Below the pieces are notes generated by a model. That model searched no databases. It was not told where the DNA came from and saw nothing but the letters and a program-made list of their open reading frames with translations. Positions 29,401 to 36,593 of a stretch of DNA of 64,000 nt are shown here, one piece after another. How positions within the stretch are numbered: position 1 is the stretch's first letter; each line of letters opens with the position of its first letter. The position numbers and the translations under genes are program-made. The stretch is from the NCBI GenBank assembly GCA_024682395.1, contig JAIKZH010000047.1:1-64000 (forward strand), read 5' to 3'. The stretch is from Bacteroidaceae bacterium (GTDB lineage Bacteria; Bacteroidota; Bacteroidia; Bacteroidales; Bacteroidaceae).

Positions 29401-30290
29401 TACTTGAGGATTTGAACCTTGGATTTATGCGTGAGCGACAAAAAGTGGAGAAGCAGGTCTATCAAAAATTTGAAAAAATGCTGATTGATAAACTGAACTA
29501 CCTAGTGGACAAGAAACGTGATGTGGTTGAGATTGGTGGAGTGTTAAAAGCCTACCAGTTAACAAACAAGTTTGAGAGTTTCCAAAAAATAGGCAAACAA
29601 AGCGGTTGCTTGTTCTATGTGCCGGCCTGGAACACAAGTAAAATGGATCCAACTACAGGTTTTGTAAATTTGCTGGATACACGATACAAGAGTATTGAAA
29701 AGGCAAAAGAGTTTATAAATAAGTTCCAAAGTATTTGTTATAATGATAAGCAAAATTGGTTTGAGTTTACTTTTGATTACAATGATTTTACAACAAAGGC
29801 AGCGGGCACAAGAACTCAATGGACGCTCTGTACATACGGAACTCGAATTGAAACTCAACGCGATCCCAAACAGAATAACATGTTTGTCAGCGTGGAATTT
29901 GATCTTACCGATAGGTTTAAGAAATTGTTCAATGACTATAAAATAAACTTGCAGGAAAATTTAAAAGAACATATTTGTTCGCAAAATAAATCTGAGTTTT
30001 TTAAGTCTCTCTTATACTTGTTGCACATGACCCTACAGATGCGAAATAGTAAAACAGGAACAGATATTGATTATATGTTATCTCCTGTGATGACTTCTGA
30101 CAAAGAGTTTTATGATAGCCGCAAATGTGATCAGACTCTTCCTGAAAATGCCGATGCCAATGGCGCTTATAACATTGCCCGTAAGGGGCTGTGGATCATC
30201 GAACAGATTAAAAAAGCTGACGATTTGTCGAACGTAAAACTGGCTATTAGTAATAAAGAATGGATGCGTTATGCGCAAGGACTCGAATAA
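26487..30290 (+). CDS. cas12a: CRISPR-associated nuclease Cas12a (Cpf1), type V-A
   Basis: Single-protein effector that matures its own crRNAs and cuts DNA next to T-rich PAMs. About 1267 residues from the ATG reading MNNFTNLYQ; the in-frame upstream extension to 26388 crosses the promoter and is rejected. WED-I (LYQVSKTLRFELIPIGKT) begins at residue 6. The pre-crRNA processing site is intact: His846 in LFHVPITMNY, plus nearby lysines including Lys870. The RuvC catalytic triad is intact: Asp881 (GIDRGERHL), Glu974 (VVLEDLNLGF) and Asp1223 (ENADANGAYN), with the Nuc-domain arginine in TYGTRIETQRDP. Spacing of the triad (93 and 249 residues) fits known Cas12a proteins. It is 3 nt upstream of cas4. 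Confidence 0.98.
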   Translation: MNNFTNLYQVSKTLRFELIPIGKTKKNIEENGILERDNKRAVSYKSIKKVIDERHKEFIEQKLNAFKFKMIEYDGEHIDPLDIFNSLYHSTGQNRKKSIVRVQDALRKQISEHFTNSHEYKRLFGKELIREDLALFVTAPRFEAYIRSQKGNENLNDDEVSQIQNEVKEEIEEFKDFTTYFSGFYENRKNMYVADDKATSIANRLINENLPKFIDNMDVFTEIAASEVAAHFDTLYKAMEAYLNVNSIPEMFQLDYFSIVLTQKQIDVYNAIIGGMTLKDGTKIQGLNEYVNLYNQQHRDDKLPKLKPLFKQILSERNAISWLPEEFASDNDMLESIEKCYQDLREQVFEGENSLKKLLEDICEYDLEHIFLSNDSQLINIAQKQYRNKFVINQAFEKHIKTENPRRGNETNEKYEARIEKILKASESISIAQINRLINDYTNDYLVEDFKPIETYFTAMGAENDGDNPKPNLFVRVEKAYEDAKTLLTTIYPNDKKLSQDKANVEKIKNLMDALMNLQHFVKPLLGKGTEGEKDNRFYGEFISYWEKLDQISKLYNMVRNRMTQKPYSDEKIKLNFDNSTLLSGWDINKEIDNKCTILRKNGMYYLVIINKNNNKVLTPENIVSEGECYEKLVYKQLGQISKQLPRIAFSNSWQQRIKIDDDVLRIKNTGSFKTNNDDLQKLIDFYKYFISQHEEWNKFFKIEFVDRKNYTNIIEFFSEVDSLFYSLSFSNVSVDYINQLVDEGKIYLFQIYNKDFSQYSKGTPNLHTMYWKMLFDERNLANVVYKLNGDAEIFFRKHSINVEKPTHPANTPIENKNKLNNKKTSKFKYDLIKDRRYTVDKFLFHVPITMNYKAMGMKNINPKVNAYLKESTTTHIIGIDRGERHLLYLSLIDLQGNIIEQYSLNEIVNEYKGNTYSTNYHDLLDAKEKQRDEARRSWLTIENIKDLKEGYMSQVIHKISDLMVKYNAIVVLEDLNLGFMRERQKVEKQVYQKFEKMLIDKLNYLVDKKRDVVEIGGVLKAYQLTNKFESFQKIGKQSGCLFYVPAWNTSKMDPTTGFVNLLDTRYKSIEKAKEFINKFQSICYNDKQNWFEFTFDYNDFTTKAAGTRTQWTLCTYGTRIETQRDPKQNNMFVSVEFDLTDRFKKLFNDYKINLQENLKEHICSQNKSEFFKSLLYLLHMTLQMRNSKTGTDIDYMLSPVMTSDKEFYDSRKCDQTLPENADANGAYNIARKGLWIIEQIKKADDLSNVKLAISNKEWMRYAQGLE

Positions 30291-30293
30291 TTA

Positions 30294-30860
30294 ATGGAAG
30301 ATTATATCTCCATATCAACTCTCAATGATTTTATCTTTTGTCCGTATTCCATATATCTGCATAATGTGTATATGGAAACGGACGAAGGATTATATCATGC
30401 CACTCCACAAACAAAAGGGAGATTCGCACATAAATCTTCTGATATGAAAACATTAAGCACGAGAAAATCTGATATTTTTAATTTACCAGTCTATTCAGAA
30501 CGTTTTCACCTTATGGGTAAAATTGACGTATATAAGTCGGATAAAAAGTTGCTTATCGAAAGAAAATATCAACTTAAAAGAATATTTCAAGGACAAATAT
30601 ATCAATTATGGGCACAGATGTTTTGCTTGCGTGAAATGGGATATGAAGTTGAATCAATTGCATTTTATGAGATTTCAACAAATAAAATGATTCCTGTTGA
30701 TCTTCCCTCAGAAGTTGAGGAACAACAATTTACGGCTTTTATACAAAATTTTCATTCATATAATCCAGAACTGCCAATTGAAATTAACGAAAACAAATGT
30801 AGTCATTGTATTTATTGTAATTTGTGTGACAAAACCACTATAGAAAATGTTTACTCATAA
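30294..30860 (+). CDS. cas4: CRISPR adaptation nuclease Cas4
   Basis: A RecB-family Fe-S nuclease that selects and trims PAM-bearing prespacers. The 188 residues contain an N-terminal Cys16 (FIFCPYSIYLH) and a C-terminal cysteine cluster at 169, 172, 175 and 178 (CSHCIYCNLC) for the Fe-S cluster. Nuclease residues are Asp78 (KIDVY) and Glu89-x-Lys91 (LIERKYQL), followed by the QxxxY-like GQIYQLW. There is one more C-terminal cysteine than the usual three. It overlaps cas1 by 14 nt and starts 3 nt after cas12a, so the four cas genes form one transcription unit. Confidence 0.95.
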   Translation: MEDYISISTLNDFIFCPYSIYLHNVYMETDEGLYHATPQTKGRFAHKSSDMKTLSTRKSDIFNLPVYSERFHLMGKIDVYKSDKKLLIERKYQLKRIFQGQIYQLWAQMFCLREMGYEVESIAFYEISTNKMIPVDLPSEVEEQQFTAFIQNFHSYNPELPIEINENKCSHCIYCNLCDKTTIENVYS

Positions 30861-31827
30861 AGATATTGAGCATCGTACCATATTTGTAATAAATTGCGTT
30901 ATTAAAGAACGTAATATGAGGGTGCAGAGTGGTGAACTTCTTCTTGAAGAGGTCATAGATGATAATAAAACGAAGACTTTAACAAAGATGCCGTTTCAGA
31001 AGATGCTGGCTTTATTTGTTATAGGTCATATTAGTGTTACTACTCCTTTGATTGAGAAATGTAAACAATTTGGTGTGGCGCTTGTTGTGATGAAACCAAC
31101 ATTACGTCCTGTCTTCTTTTGGTCTGATTCTGCAGAAGCCAACTACTTGTTGAGAAAGAGACAACACCTTTTTGATGAAAACGATATTTCTGTGGCAAAA
31201 GCATTGATTCAGAATAAAATATCAAACCAGTTATTAATGCTTAAAAATACTCGTAAGCAAGATGAACAAACAAAACATGCCATTGAGATTTGTTCTGATT
31301 GTATTGAAAATATCAATTATATATCAGAATATCAGGAACTAATGGGAATTGAAGGATTGGCATCAAAATATTTTTTCTCAGCATATTTTCAAGATTATGA
31401 ATGGAGAAACCGTAAACCTCGTGCTAAATGCGACGAGATAAATGTTATAATGGATATTGGTTATACAATTCTTTTTAATTTTATTGAGTCATATCTTCGC
31501 CTGTTTGGATTCGATTTATATGTAGGCGTCTTCCATCGGATGTGGTTTAAGCGTAAATCACTTGTTTGTGATATAATAGAACCATTTCGCTGTATTATAG
31601 ATCGTACAATACGCACAGCACTCGGACGCAAACAGTTTCAAATGAGTGATTTCCATGTAATCAAGGGTGAGTATGTTTTAAAACGTGAATTGAATGCAGA
31701 TTATCATAGAGTATTCTTTGACGCATTGATAAACTATAAAACAGAAGTCTTTAAATATGTTCAAAGATATTATAGATGTTTTATGCAAAACAAAAATACA
31801 GAGGATTATCCAAAATTTATACCTTAG
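30847..31827 (+). CDS. cas1: CRISPR integrase Cas1
   Basis: It integrates new spacers together with Cas2. The 326 residues carry the metal-binding residues Glu169 (MGIEGLASKYFF), His230 (VGVFHRMWFKR) and Glu245 (CDIIEPFRCIID). Length and motif spacing fit type V-A Cas1. It overlaps the end of cas4, and its stop codon is immediately followed by the cas2 ATG, indicating translational coupling. Confidence 0.97.
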   Translation: MFTHKDIEHRTIFVINCVIKERNMRVQSGELLLEEVIDDNKTKTLTKMPFQKMLALFVIGHISVTTPLIEKCKQFGVALVVMKPTLRPVFFWSDSAEANYLLRKRQHLFDENDISVAKALIQNKISNQLLMLKNTRKQDEQTKHAIEICSDCIENINYISEYQELMGIEGLASKYFFSAYFQDYEWRNRKPRAKCDEINVIMDIGYTILFNFIESYLRLFGFDLYVGVFHRMWFKRKSLVCDIIEPFRCIIDRTIRTALGRKQFQMSDFHVIKGEYVLKRELNADYHRVFFDALINYKTEVFKYVQRYYRCFMQNKNTEDYPKFIP

Positions 31828-32100
31828 ATGATAGTAATCAGTTATGATATAAAAGATGATAAGTTAAGAACAAAATTTTCTAAACTTATTCAATCCCACG
31901 GAGCAATCAGACTTCAATATTCTGTTTATGAGGTGGTTAATACACAGCGTATATTTGATAATATGGTAGTTCTTATTGATGATTTCTGTAAAAAATACCT
32001 AACAGGAGCTGATAGCATAGTTATATTTGATGTAAACAGCATAAAACTTCGTAAGTATGGCAATGCTATACATCGAGATCAAGATATAGTTTATTTCTGA
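31828..32100 (+). CDS. cas2: CRISPR adaptation protein Cas2
   Basis: The 90-residue structural partner of Cas1, with the ferredoxin-like start MIVISYDIKDD (Asp7 at the end of strand 1) and the usual SVYEV strand 3. It starts on the base after the cas1 stop codon. A small CAGAC-CTCA-GTCTG hairpin follows the stop at 32101-32114 and the leader of the array begins. Confidence 0.97.
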   Translation: MIVISYDIKDDKLRTKFSKLIQSHGAIRLQYSVYEVVNTQRIFDNMVVLIDDFCKKYLTGADSIVIFDVNSIKLRKYGNAIHRDQDIVYF

Positions 32101-32259
32101 CAGACCTCAGTCTGTATATCATAGATATCATGACGTAAATCATTTATAATCAGGATTATAACTAGATAATGAAATTTAAGGGGAATATTTTAAGTGAAAA
32201 AATCATTGCTATAATGTGTTTATTCTCAAATATTTTTATTAATTTTGTAACAAAATAGA
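32101..32259 (+). promoter_or_regulatory. CRISPR leader with array promoter
   Basis: About 160 bp of AT-rich DNA between cas2 and repeat 1. The -7 box TAATTTTG at 32240-32247 would start transcription at or just before the first repeat (32260). The -33 element is weak. A hairpin after the cas2 stop (32101-32114) lacks a T run. Confidence 0.55.
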
Positions 32260-34455
32260 GTCTATTAAGACTAATTAATTTCTACTTTTGTAGATAAGCA
32301 CTTATCACCTGTTCGGAACTTCGGTCTATTAAGACTAATTAATTTCTACTTTTGTAGATAAATACAAGAAGGAGTAGCCCGACTGAGTCTATTAAGACTA
32401 ATTAATTTCTACTTTTGTAGATTATTAAAACTCAAAGTTTCGTACGTCTTAGTCTATTAAGACTAATTAATTTCTACTTTTGTAGATTGCTAAAATCGCA
32501 CATAAAGTGTTCGGATTGTCTATTAAGACTAATTAATTTCTACTTTTGTAGATATAAAAACGCTACGCAAAAGAATGGTAGGTCTATTAAGACTAATTAA
32601 TTTCTACTTTTGTAGATTGGCACGATTTAAGACATACAATAGCGGAGGTCTATTAAGACTAATTAATTTCTACTTTTGTAGATAAGAGTTTGTACGCGGA
32701 AGAAAACAATGGGTCTATTAAGACTAATTAATTTCTACTTTTGTAGATATTACGACATCCAGGGCGCAAACCTGGACATGTCTATTAAGACTAATTAATT
32801 TCTACTTTTGTAGATTCCGACATTCTCATGCCGGATGAAAAGGAGTCTATTAAGACTAATTAATTTCTACTTTTGTAGATCTAAATCCATATATTCTTGT
32901 TGTTTAATTGTCTATTAAGACTAATTAATTTCTACTTTTGTAGATAGGCGATTTCCTTGATAATGCATCAAAGTCTATTAAGACTAATTAATTTCTACTT
33001 TTGTAGATTCGATTTCCGCTTGACCTTTTGCATCAGTCTATTAAGACTAATTAATTTCTACTTTTGTAGATCGACTACATCGAGAACGTAAAGACGAAGT
33101 GTCTATTAAGACTAATTAATTTCTACTTTTGTAGATATGATGATGTTTAACCCCGATAGGCAAGTCTATTAAGACTAATTAATTTCTACTTTTGTAGATT
33201 AATTCAAACCGCATTTTTGTCAGCGATGTCTATTAAGACTAATTAATTTCTACTTTTGTAGATCTTTGCGTACTCAGTTCTTACCTGTAAGTCTATTAAG
33301 ACTAATTAATTTCTACTTTTGTAGATGTCGTGTAGATATGGTTAATAGATGGTGTCTATTAAGACTAATTAATTTCTACTTTTGTAGATAGCGCAATATC
33401 CATATCCAAGTTCTTAAGGTCTATTAAGACTAATTAATTTCTACTTTTGTAGATACAAGCAGTAGGGATGATGCGCCACCGCAGTCTATTAAGACTAATT
33501 AATTTCTACTTTTGTAGATAATCAATTTTGTTGGTTCTTTGAACGGAGTCTATTAAGACTAATTAATTTCTACTTTTGTAGATCGGAAGCGGACAAACGA
33601 AGATTGCGAGGTCTATTAAGACTAATTAATTTCTACTTTTGTAGATTCAGTAGTATCAAGATAGTTATTAATACGTCTATTAAGACTAATTAATTTCTAC
33701 TTTTGTAGATTTTGTCCCTTGATAGAGTAATCTGTCGGTCTATTAAGACTAATTAATTTCTACTTTTGTAGATATTATTATCAAAGGTTTACACCCATAA
33801 ATCGTCTATTAAGACTAATTAATTTCTACTTTTGTAGATTTCGGCTTGTGTGCCTATAAGTATATAAGTCTATTAAGACTAATTAATTTCTACTTTTGTA
33901 GATTTGAACAATCACACCATGCGGTATGCGGTCTATTAAGACTAATTAATTTCTACTTTTGTAGATTGGTTAATACTATACCCTTTAGGGGGCGAGTCTA
34001 TTAAGACTAATTAATTTCTACTTTTGTAGATTACCATAGCCACCACTAACTATTTCACAAGTCTATTAAGACTAATTAATTTCTACTTTTGTAGATACTA
34101 AGATATGGCAAAGAATAATAAAATGTCTATTAAGACTAATTAATTTCTACTTTTGTAGATCAAACCACGTTTTTCACGAAGTTTGTTAAGTCTATTAAGA
34201 CTAATTAATTTCTACTTTTGTAGATTATTGATAATTGCTTACCCTGTCATAAATGTCTATTAAGACTAATTAATTTCTACTTTTGTAGATATCAATCTGG
34301 TGTTGATGATATTGGTTCGTCTATTAAGACTAATTAATTTCTACTTTTGTAGATCTGATACGCTCGAATGCACGTAGTCTCAGTCTATTAAGACTGATTA
34401 ATTTCTACTTTTGTAGATTCTCTATCACCTCTGTGGTAGGTGGTTCGGTCTATTA
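32260..34455 (+). CRISPR. type V-A CRISPR array, 34 full repeats and 34 spacers
   Basis: The 36-nt repeats start GTCTATTAAGACTAATTAAT and end TTCTACTTTTGTAGAT. The 3' half forms the Cas12a handle (TCTAC-TTTT-GTAGA), which fixes transcription on plus and the leader at the cas2 side. Spacers are about 27-31 nt (spacer 1 is 28, spacer 2 is 27). Repeats 1-33 are identical by eye. Repeat 34 (34383-34418) has one A-to-G change, and after spacer 34 only the first 8 nt of another repeat remain (34448-34455), marking the old, distal end. The 5' part of the repeat also has a small palindrome GTCT-ATTA-AGAC. I saw no spacer matching elsewhere in this window. Confidence 0.98.
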
Positions 34456-34511
34456 GAAGAAAGTTAATATAATCACTCTCACGCTTGTTGCCCTCCCTTG
34501 GCAGGTTGTAT

Positions 34512-34552
34512 ATGACAATACAAAGATACTAAATTTAATGCAAATCACAACA
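34512..34552. repeat. 41-bp direct repeat, copy 1
   Basis: 34512-34552 and 35464-35504 share about 40 bp with one difference, in the same orientation about 950 bp apart. Each includes the full minus-strand promoter module TTG-N19-TATCTTTG. Confidence 0.6.
34521..34550 (-). promoter_or_regulatory. minus-strand promoter aimed at the end of the CRISPR array
   Basis: TATCTTTG (34521-34528, minus) with TTG at 34548-34550, spacer exactly 19. A transcript would run antisense into the distal CRISPR repeats after about 60 nt. No ORF with a credible start lies between. Confidence 0.55.
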
Positions 34553-34721
34553 ACGTGTTCTTGATAGTGGCATAGTTGATTATAAGAACGCCGATAATGA
34601 TTATTTGCTGGCGAGAATAATTGCCACAGCATTACTTCTACAACAGCACCACATACTTCAGCCATTTACTGGCGACCAAAATGTGGACGATAAAGTGGAA
34701 AAAATATATTATTATCTGTGA
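34539..34721 (+). pseudogene. 3' remnant of an unidentified gene
   Basis: An open frame of 60 codons with no start codon encodes a protein-like sequence (VLDSGIVDYKNADNDYLLAR, then LLLQQHHILQPFTGDQ) ending at TGA. An intrinsic terminator follows 4 nt later, as expected at the 3' end of a genuine gene. The upstream side is cut by the 41-bp repeat. Family not recognised. Confidence 0.4.
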
Positions 34722-34724
34722 CGG

Positions 34725-34747
34725 AATGCCGTATTAAGCGGCATTTT
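34725..34747 (+). terminator. terminator after the gene remnant
   Basis: AATGCCG (34725-34731) pairs with CGGCATT (34739-34745) around a 7-nt loop, followed by TTT. Confidence 0.6.
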
Positions 34748-34783
34748 ATCATTTGAAATAAATTATTTATATTTGCACCAAAA

Positions 34784-35242
34784 ATGTACGATATGAATCG
34801 CTTACCAATGCGATACGAGGTAAGAATGAATATCAGAATAAGCGATGCACGATTAAGGTCGAGCATCTCCAACAGAAACAACAAATCAAATTTAATGAAC
34901 TATATAGCGAGGTTTACAATGGATAAGCAAGATTTATTGAAGTTCTGCCGTTATTATAAGGGTGAGAAAGAAAATCCCTTTGAGGGCAAAGACCAAACGA
35001 AAGCGAATCTTTGGAGTTGTGAGAAGTTTTGGACTGAGCATAGCATCACAGAGAAAGGACGTAAGTCTCTTGCTGAATATATCGATGACTATGCTTCTGT
35101 TGGATTGGCTCTCTTTGAGATACATGATGATATTCCTGCATCATACAAAGCGATGCTATTCAATCGGTATGCCAAAACTGCATACTCATTGGCAGATGCA
35201 GTCGAGCCGTTCAAGAAACTATACAAAGAATACTATAAATAA
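34784..35242 (+). CDS. hypothetical protein, Bacteroidales-type small soluble protein
   Basis: Up to 152 residues; the recognisably protein-like part begins at the ATG at 34919 (MDKQDLLKFCRYYKGE), and the first 45 residues are basic and low in complexity, so the true start may be 34919. The body has FCRYYKGEKENPFEGKD, a mid region YIDDYASVGLALFEIHDD and a C-terminal helix SLADAVEPFKKLYKEYYK. I associate this pattern with uncharacterised Bacteroidales proteins but know no function. A -7 box TATATTTG ends 8 nt before the 34784 ATG, and a strong terminator follows the stop. Confidence 0.65.
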   Translation: MYDMNRLPMRYEVRMNIRISDARLRSSISNRNNKSNLMNYIARFTMDKQDLLKFCRYYKGEKENPFEGKDQTKANLWSCEKFWTEHSITEKGRKSLAEYIDDYASVGLALFEIHDDIPASYKAMLFNRYAKTAYSLADAVEPFKKLYKEYYK

Positions 35243-35269
35243 GAGGTCGGGATTTCCGACCTCTTTTCT
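35241..35269 (+). terminator. strong intrinsic terminator
   Basis: AAGAGGTCGG pairs perfectly with CCGACCTCTT around GATTT, followed by TTCTTT. It ends the 34784-35242 gene and overlaps nothing else; the minus-strand small ORF stops at 35270. Confidence 0.9.
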
Positions 35270-35476
35270 TTATCTGAGCTGACCTATCATTTGGAGATAG
35301 ATATTTGAGCCTTCGACTTTCAGAACCCTAAACCTACTGCCTCTTTGACCTATCCATTCAAATTCACTCTGAATACTCTCCTTGCTTACGCCATCCCAAA
35401 GGTCATTGGTATCGAAATCAAACTTTCCACTATCCGTGAAGTGAGAGAATGGCTCTGGTTGTCTATGACTATACAA
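35270..35476 (-). CDS. small ORF or gene remnant, unidentified
   Basis: Up to 68 codons with a protein-like composition (DLWDGVSKESIQSEFEWIGQ, then RFRVLKVEGSNIYLQMIG). The only start is a TTG inside the -7 box of the promoter at 35474-35503, so normal initiation is unlikely; it may be a remnant or be translated from an unusual start. No family recognised. Confidence 0.35.
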   Translation of the reverse strand: MYSHRQPEPFSHFTDSGKFDFDTNDLWDGVSKESIQSEFEWIGQRGSRFRVLKVEGSNIYLQMIGQLR

Positions 35477-35504
35477 AGATACTAAATTTAATGCAAATCA
35501 CAAC
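35464..35504. repeat. 41-bp direct repeat, copy 2
   Basis: Second copy of the sequence at 34512-34552. It contains TATCTTTG (35474-35481) and TTG (35501-35503) with a 19-nt spacer on minus. Confidence 0.6.
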
Positions 35505-35569
35505 GCAAAGCACGAATAATATTATTATTATCGTGTTATTTTTGAGTTAGTTGTGATTTTTTCAAGGTT

Positions 35570-35604
35570 GTTTCACGATTTGAAACAGTGTTGGGTTATA
35601 TTTG
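35570..35604 (+). promoter_or_regulatory. second palindromic operator-promoter, before a small membrane protein gene
   Basis: GTTTCA-CGATT-TGAAAC (35570-35586), spacer AGTGTTGGGT (10 nt), TATATTTG (35597-35604). Bases before the palindrome (GGTT) and after the box (CGG) also match the cas12a promoter closely. Confidence 0.75.
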
Positions 35605-35642
35605 CGGAAAAGTATTTTATTAACATTAAAAAACAAAACACT

Positions 35643-35828
35643 ATGATTGGATATTTAGTTTGGATGTTTATATTAGGCTTAATATGCTGGAGTGTTAGCC
35701 CATGGAACGTAATAGGCTTGGTGGTGTACGTAATAATTTGGATTATATACGACTATTTTACACAATACATATTAATAAATCGCCTATGCTATATGGCACA
35801 ACAAGTCGCAAGTGCATGTGCATTATGA
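35643..35828 (+). CDS. small membrane protein with S-x-S-P-W motif (61 aa)
   Basis: The 61-residue protein is almost wholly hydrophobic for residues 1-38 (MIGYLVWMFILGLICW, then SVSPWNVIGLV), predicting one or two membrane segments with the Ser-x-Ser-Pro-Trp turn between them. A short polar tail follows. It starts 38 nt after the palindromic promoter shared with cas12a. It aligns without gaps to the 41-residue product at 37267-37392: identical Gly3, Ile10-Leu11, Ser17, Ser19-Pro20-Trp21, Val27 and Phe39, with conservative changes elsewhere. Function unknown. Possible roles, by analogy only, are a membrane toxin or a CRISPR ancillary membrane protein. A 27-codon basic ORF overlaps its stop. 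Confidence 0.6.
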   Translation: MIGYLVWMFILGLICWSVSPWNVIGLVVYVIIWIIYDYFTQYILINRLCYMAQQVASACAL

Positions 35829-35908
35829 TTATGAAAACAATAGAACAATTAATGATTGTAACAACCAAAAAAAGAAAAATGATGGAGAAGATAACGACAC
35901 GTAAATAA
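35825..35908 (+). CDS. putative 27-residue basic peptide
   Basis: An ATGA overlap with the stop of the 61-residue ORF opens a 27-codon frame. Its product starts MIMKTIEQLMIVTT and ends in a Lys/Arg-rich tail. The coupling geometry is the only support; it could be chance. Confidence 0.25.
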   Translation: MIMKTIEQLMIVTTKKRKMMEKITTRK

Positions 35909-35943
35909 CGTAAGATGTAACAGGCTTGTATTTAAAACAAACG

Positions 35944-35961
35944 AGTCTATTCGCTTGTAGA
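35944..35961 (+). repeat. degenerate CRISPR-repeat-like segment
   Basis: GTCTATT-CGC-TTGTAGAT joins the first 7 and last 8 nt of the 36-nt CRISPR repeat with the centre missing. TCTAT can pair with GTAGA (one U-G pair), leaving a 6-nt loop, similar to a Cas12a handle but without the upstream AATT pseudoknot partner. Confidence 0.35.
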
Positions 35962-36092
35962 TAAATTATAGAATATATATATGCTGCAATATCCGCAGAT
36001 GTAGTGTCATAGACTTCTCTCTTTCAGGAATCAATAGATAATTATATGGAGAATTGAAATATTTACTCTATCTTTGAAAAAAAATTAATCGT

Positions 36093-36317
36093 ATGGAAAC
36101 AATATTCGACCATAACATAACCAAAGAAGAAAGTGAGGATATTTGCCGAGGTTTTAGCAAAAGGGAATATTTGGATTTTGTTGACCAAGAAACTTCATAT
36201 TATGACATTGCCTGCCTATATTATCACAGGAAGAACAATACCATGTATAGGAAATACCTCGATAAGTTATCGTTGGATATGCGTGAGGCGTGCATACGTA
36301 CCCTTACACATCCTTAA
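36093..36317 (+). CDS. hypothetical small soluble protein (74 aa)
   Basis: A 74-residue polar protein (METIFDHNITKEESED, then DIACLYYHRKNNTMYRKYLDKL) with predicted helices and no membrane or signal segment. The TATCTTTG -7 box at 36069-36076 lies 16 nt before the ATG, which supports expression. No family recognised. Confidence 0.55.
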   Translation: METIFDHNITKEESEDICRGFSKREYLDFVDQETSYYDIACLYYHRKNNTMYRKYLDKLSLDMREACIRTLTHP

Positions 36318-36593
36318 TTAATTCCCCAAAAACAACTCTTGAACTTTGGATATTTCGCAAAAGTTTTTCGGCTACAATTCTTTCAGCCCCGTATGAAGTC
36401 AAATACTATGTAAAAGAAAATTACAGAAAGGGGAGAGCGCGCGATAGAGTTCTGAACTTCTGATGACATTACTGAGTAATAATTAGAAAGATAAATATTA
36501 AAAAAATAAGGTGTATAACAATATTTTTATTTATTTTATTCTTTCTTTCATATATTATTTGTAAATTTGCAGAAATGTATATAAGGATTCGTT
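36318..36593. other. intergenic region
   Basis: About 275 bp, mostly AT-rich with no ORF. TAAATTTG at 36562-36569 is a candidate -7 box for the next gene. Nothing else is recognised. Confidence 0.45.

Larger units (their letters stand above)
34456..34783. other. array-distal region with promoter, gene remnant and terminator
   Basis: Contains a minus-strand promoter at 34521-34550, a 60-codon gene remnant and an intrinsic terminator (34725-34747). It also holds the TATATTTG -7 box at 34768-34775 for the next gene. No complete gene is visible. Confidence 0.5.

Noticed and set aside
32101..32259. tracrRNA or scoutRNA between cas2 and the array
   Set aside because: Cas12a does not need one, and I found no anti-repeat in the leader.
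32260..34455. Self-targeting spacers against genes in this window
   Set aside because: Reading the 34 spacers by eye against the window gave no match; a full genome search would be needed to exclude self-targets elsewhere.
34453..34665. 70-codon minus-strand ORF at the array end
   Set aside because: It spans the promoter module of the 41-bp repeat and runs antisense to the more protein-like remnant; composition is not convincing.
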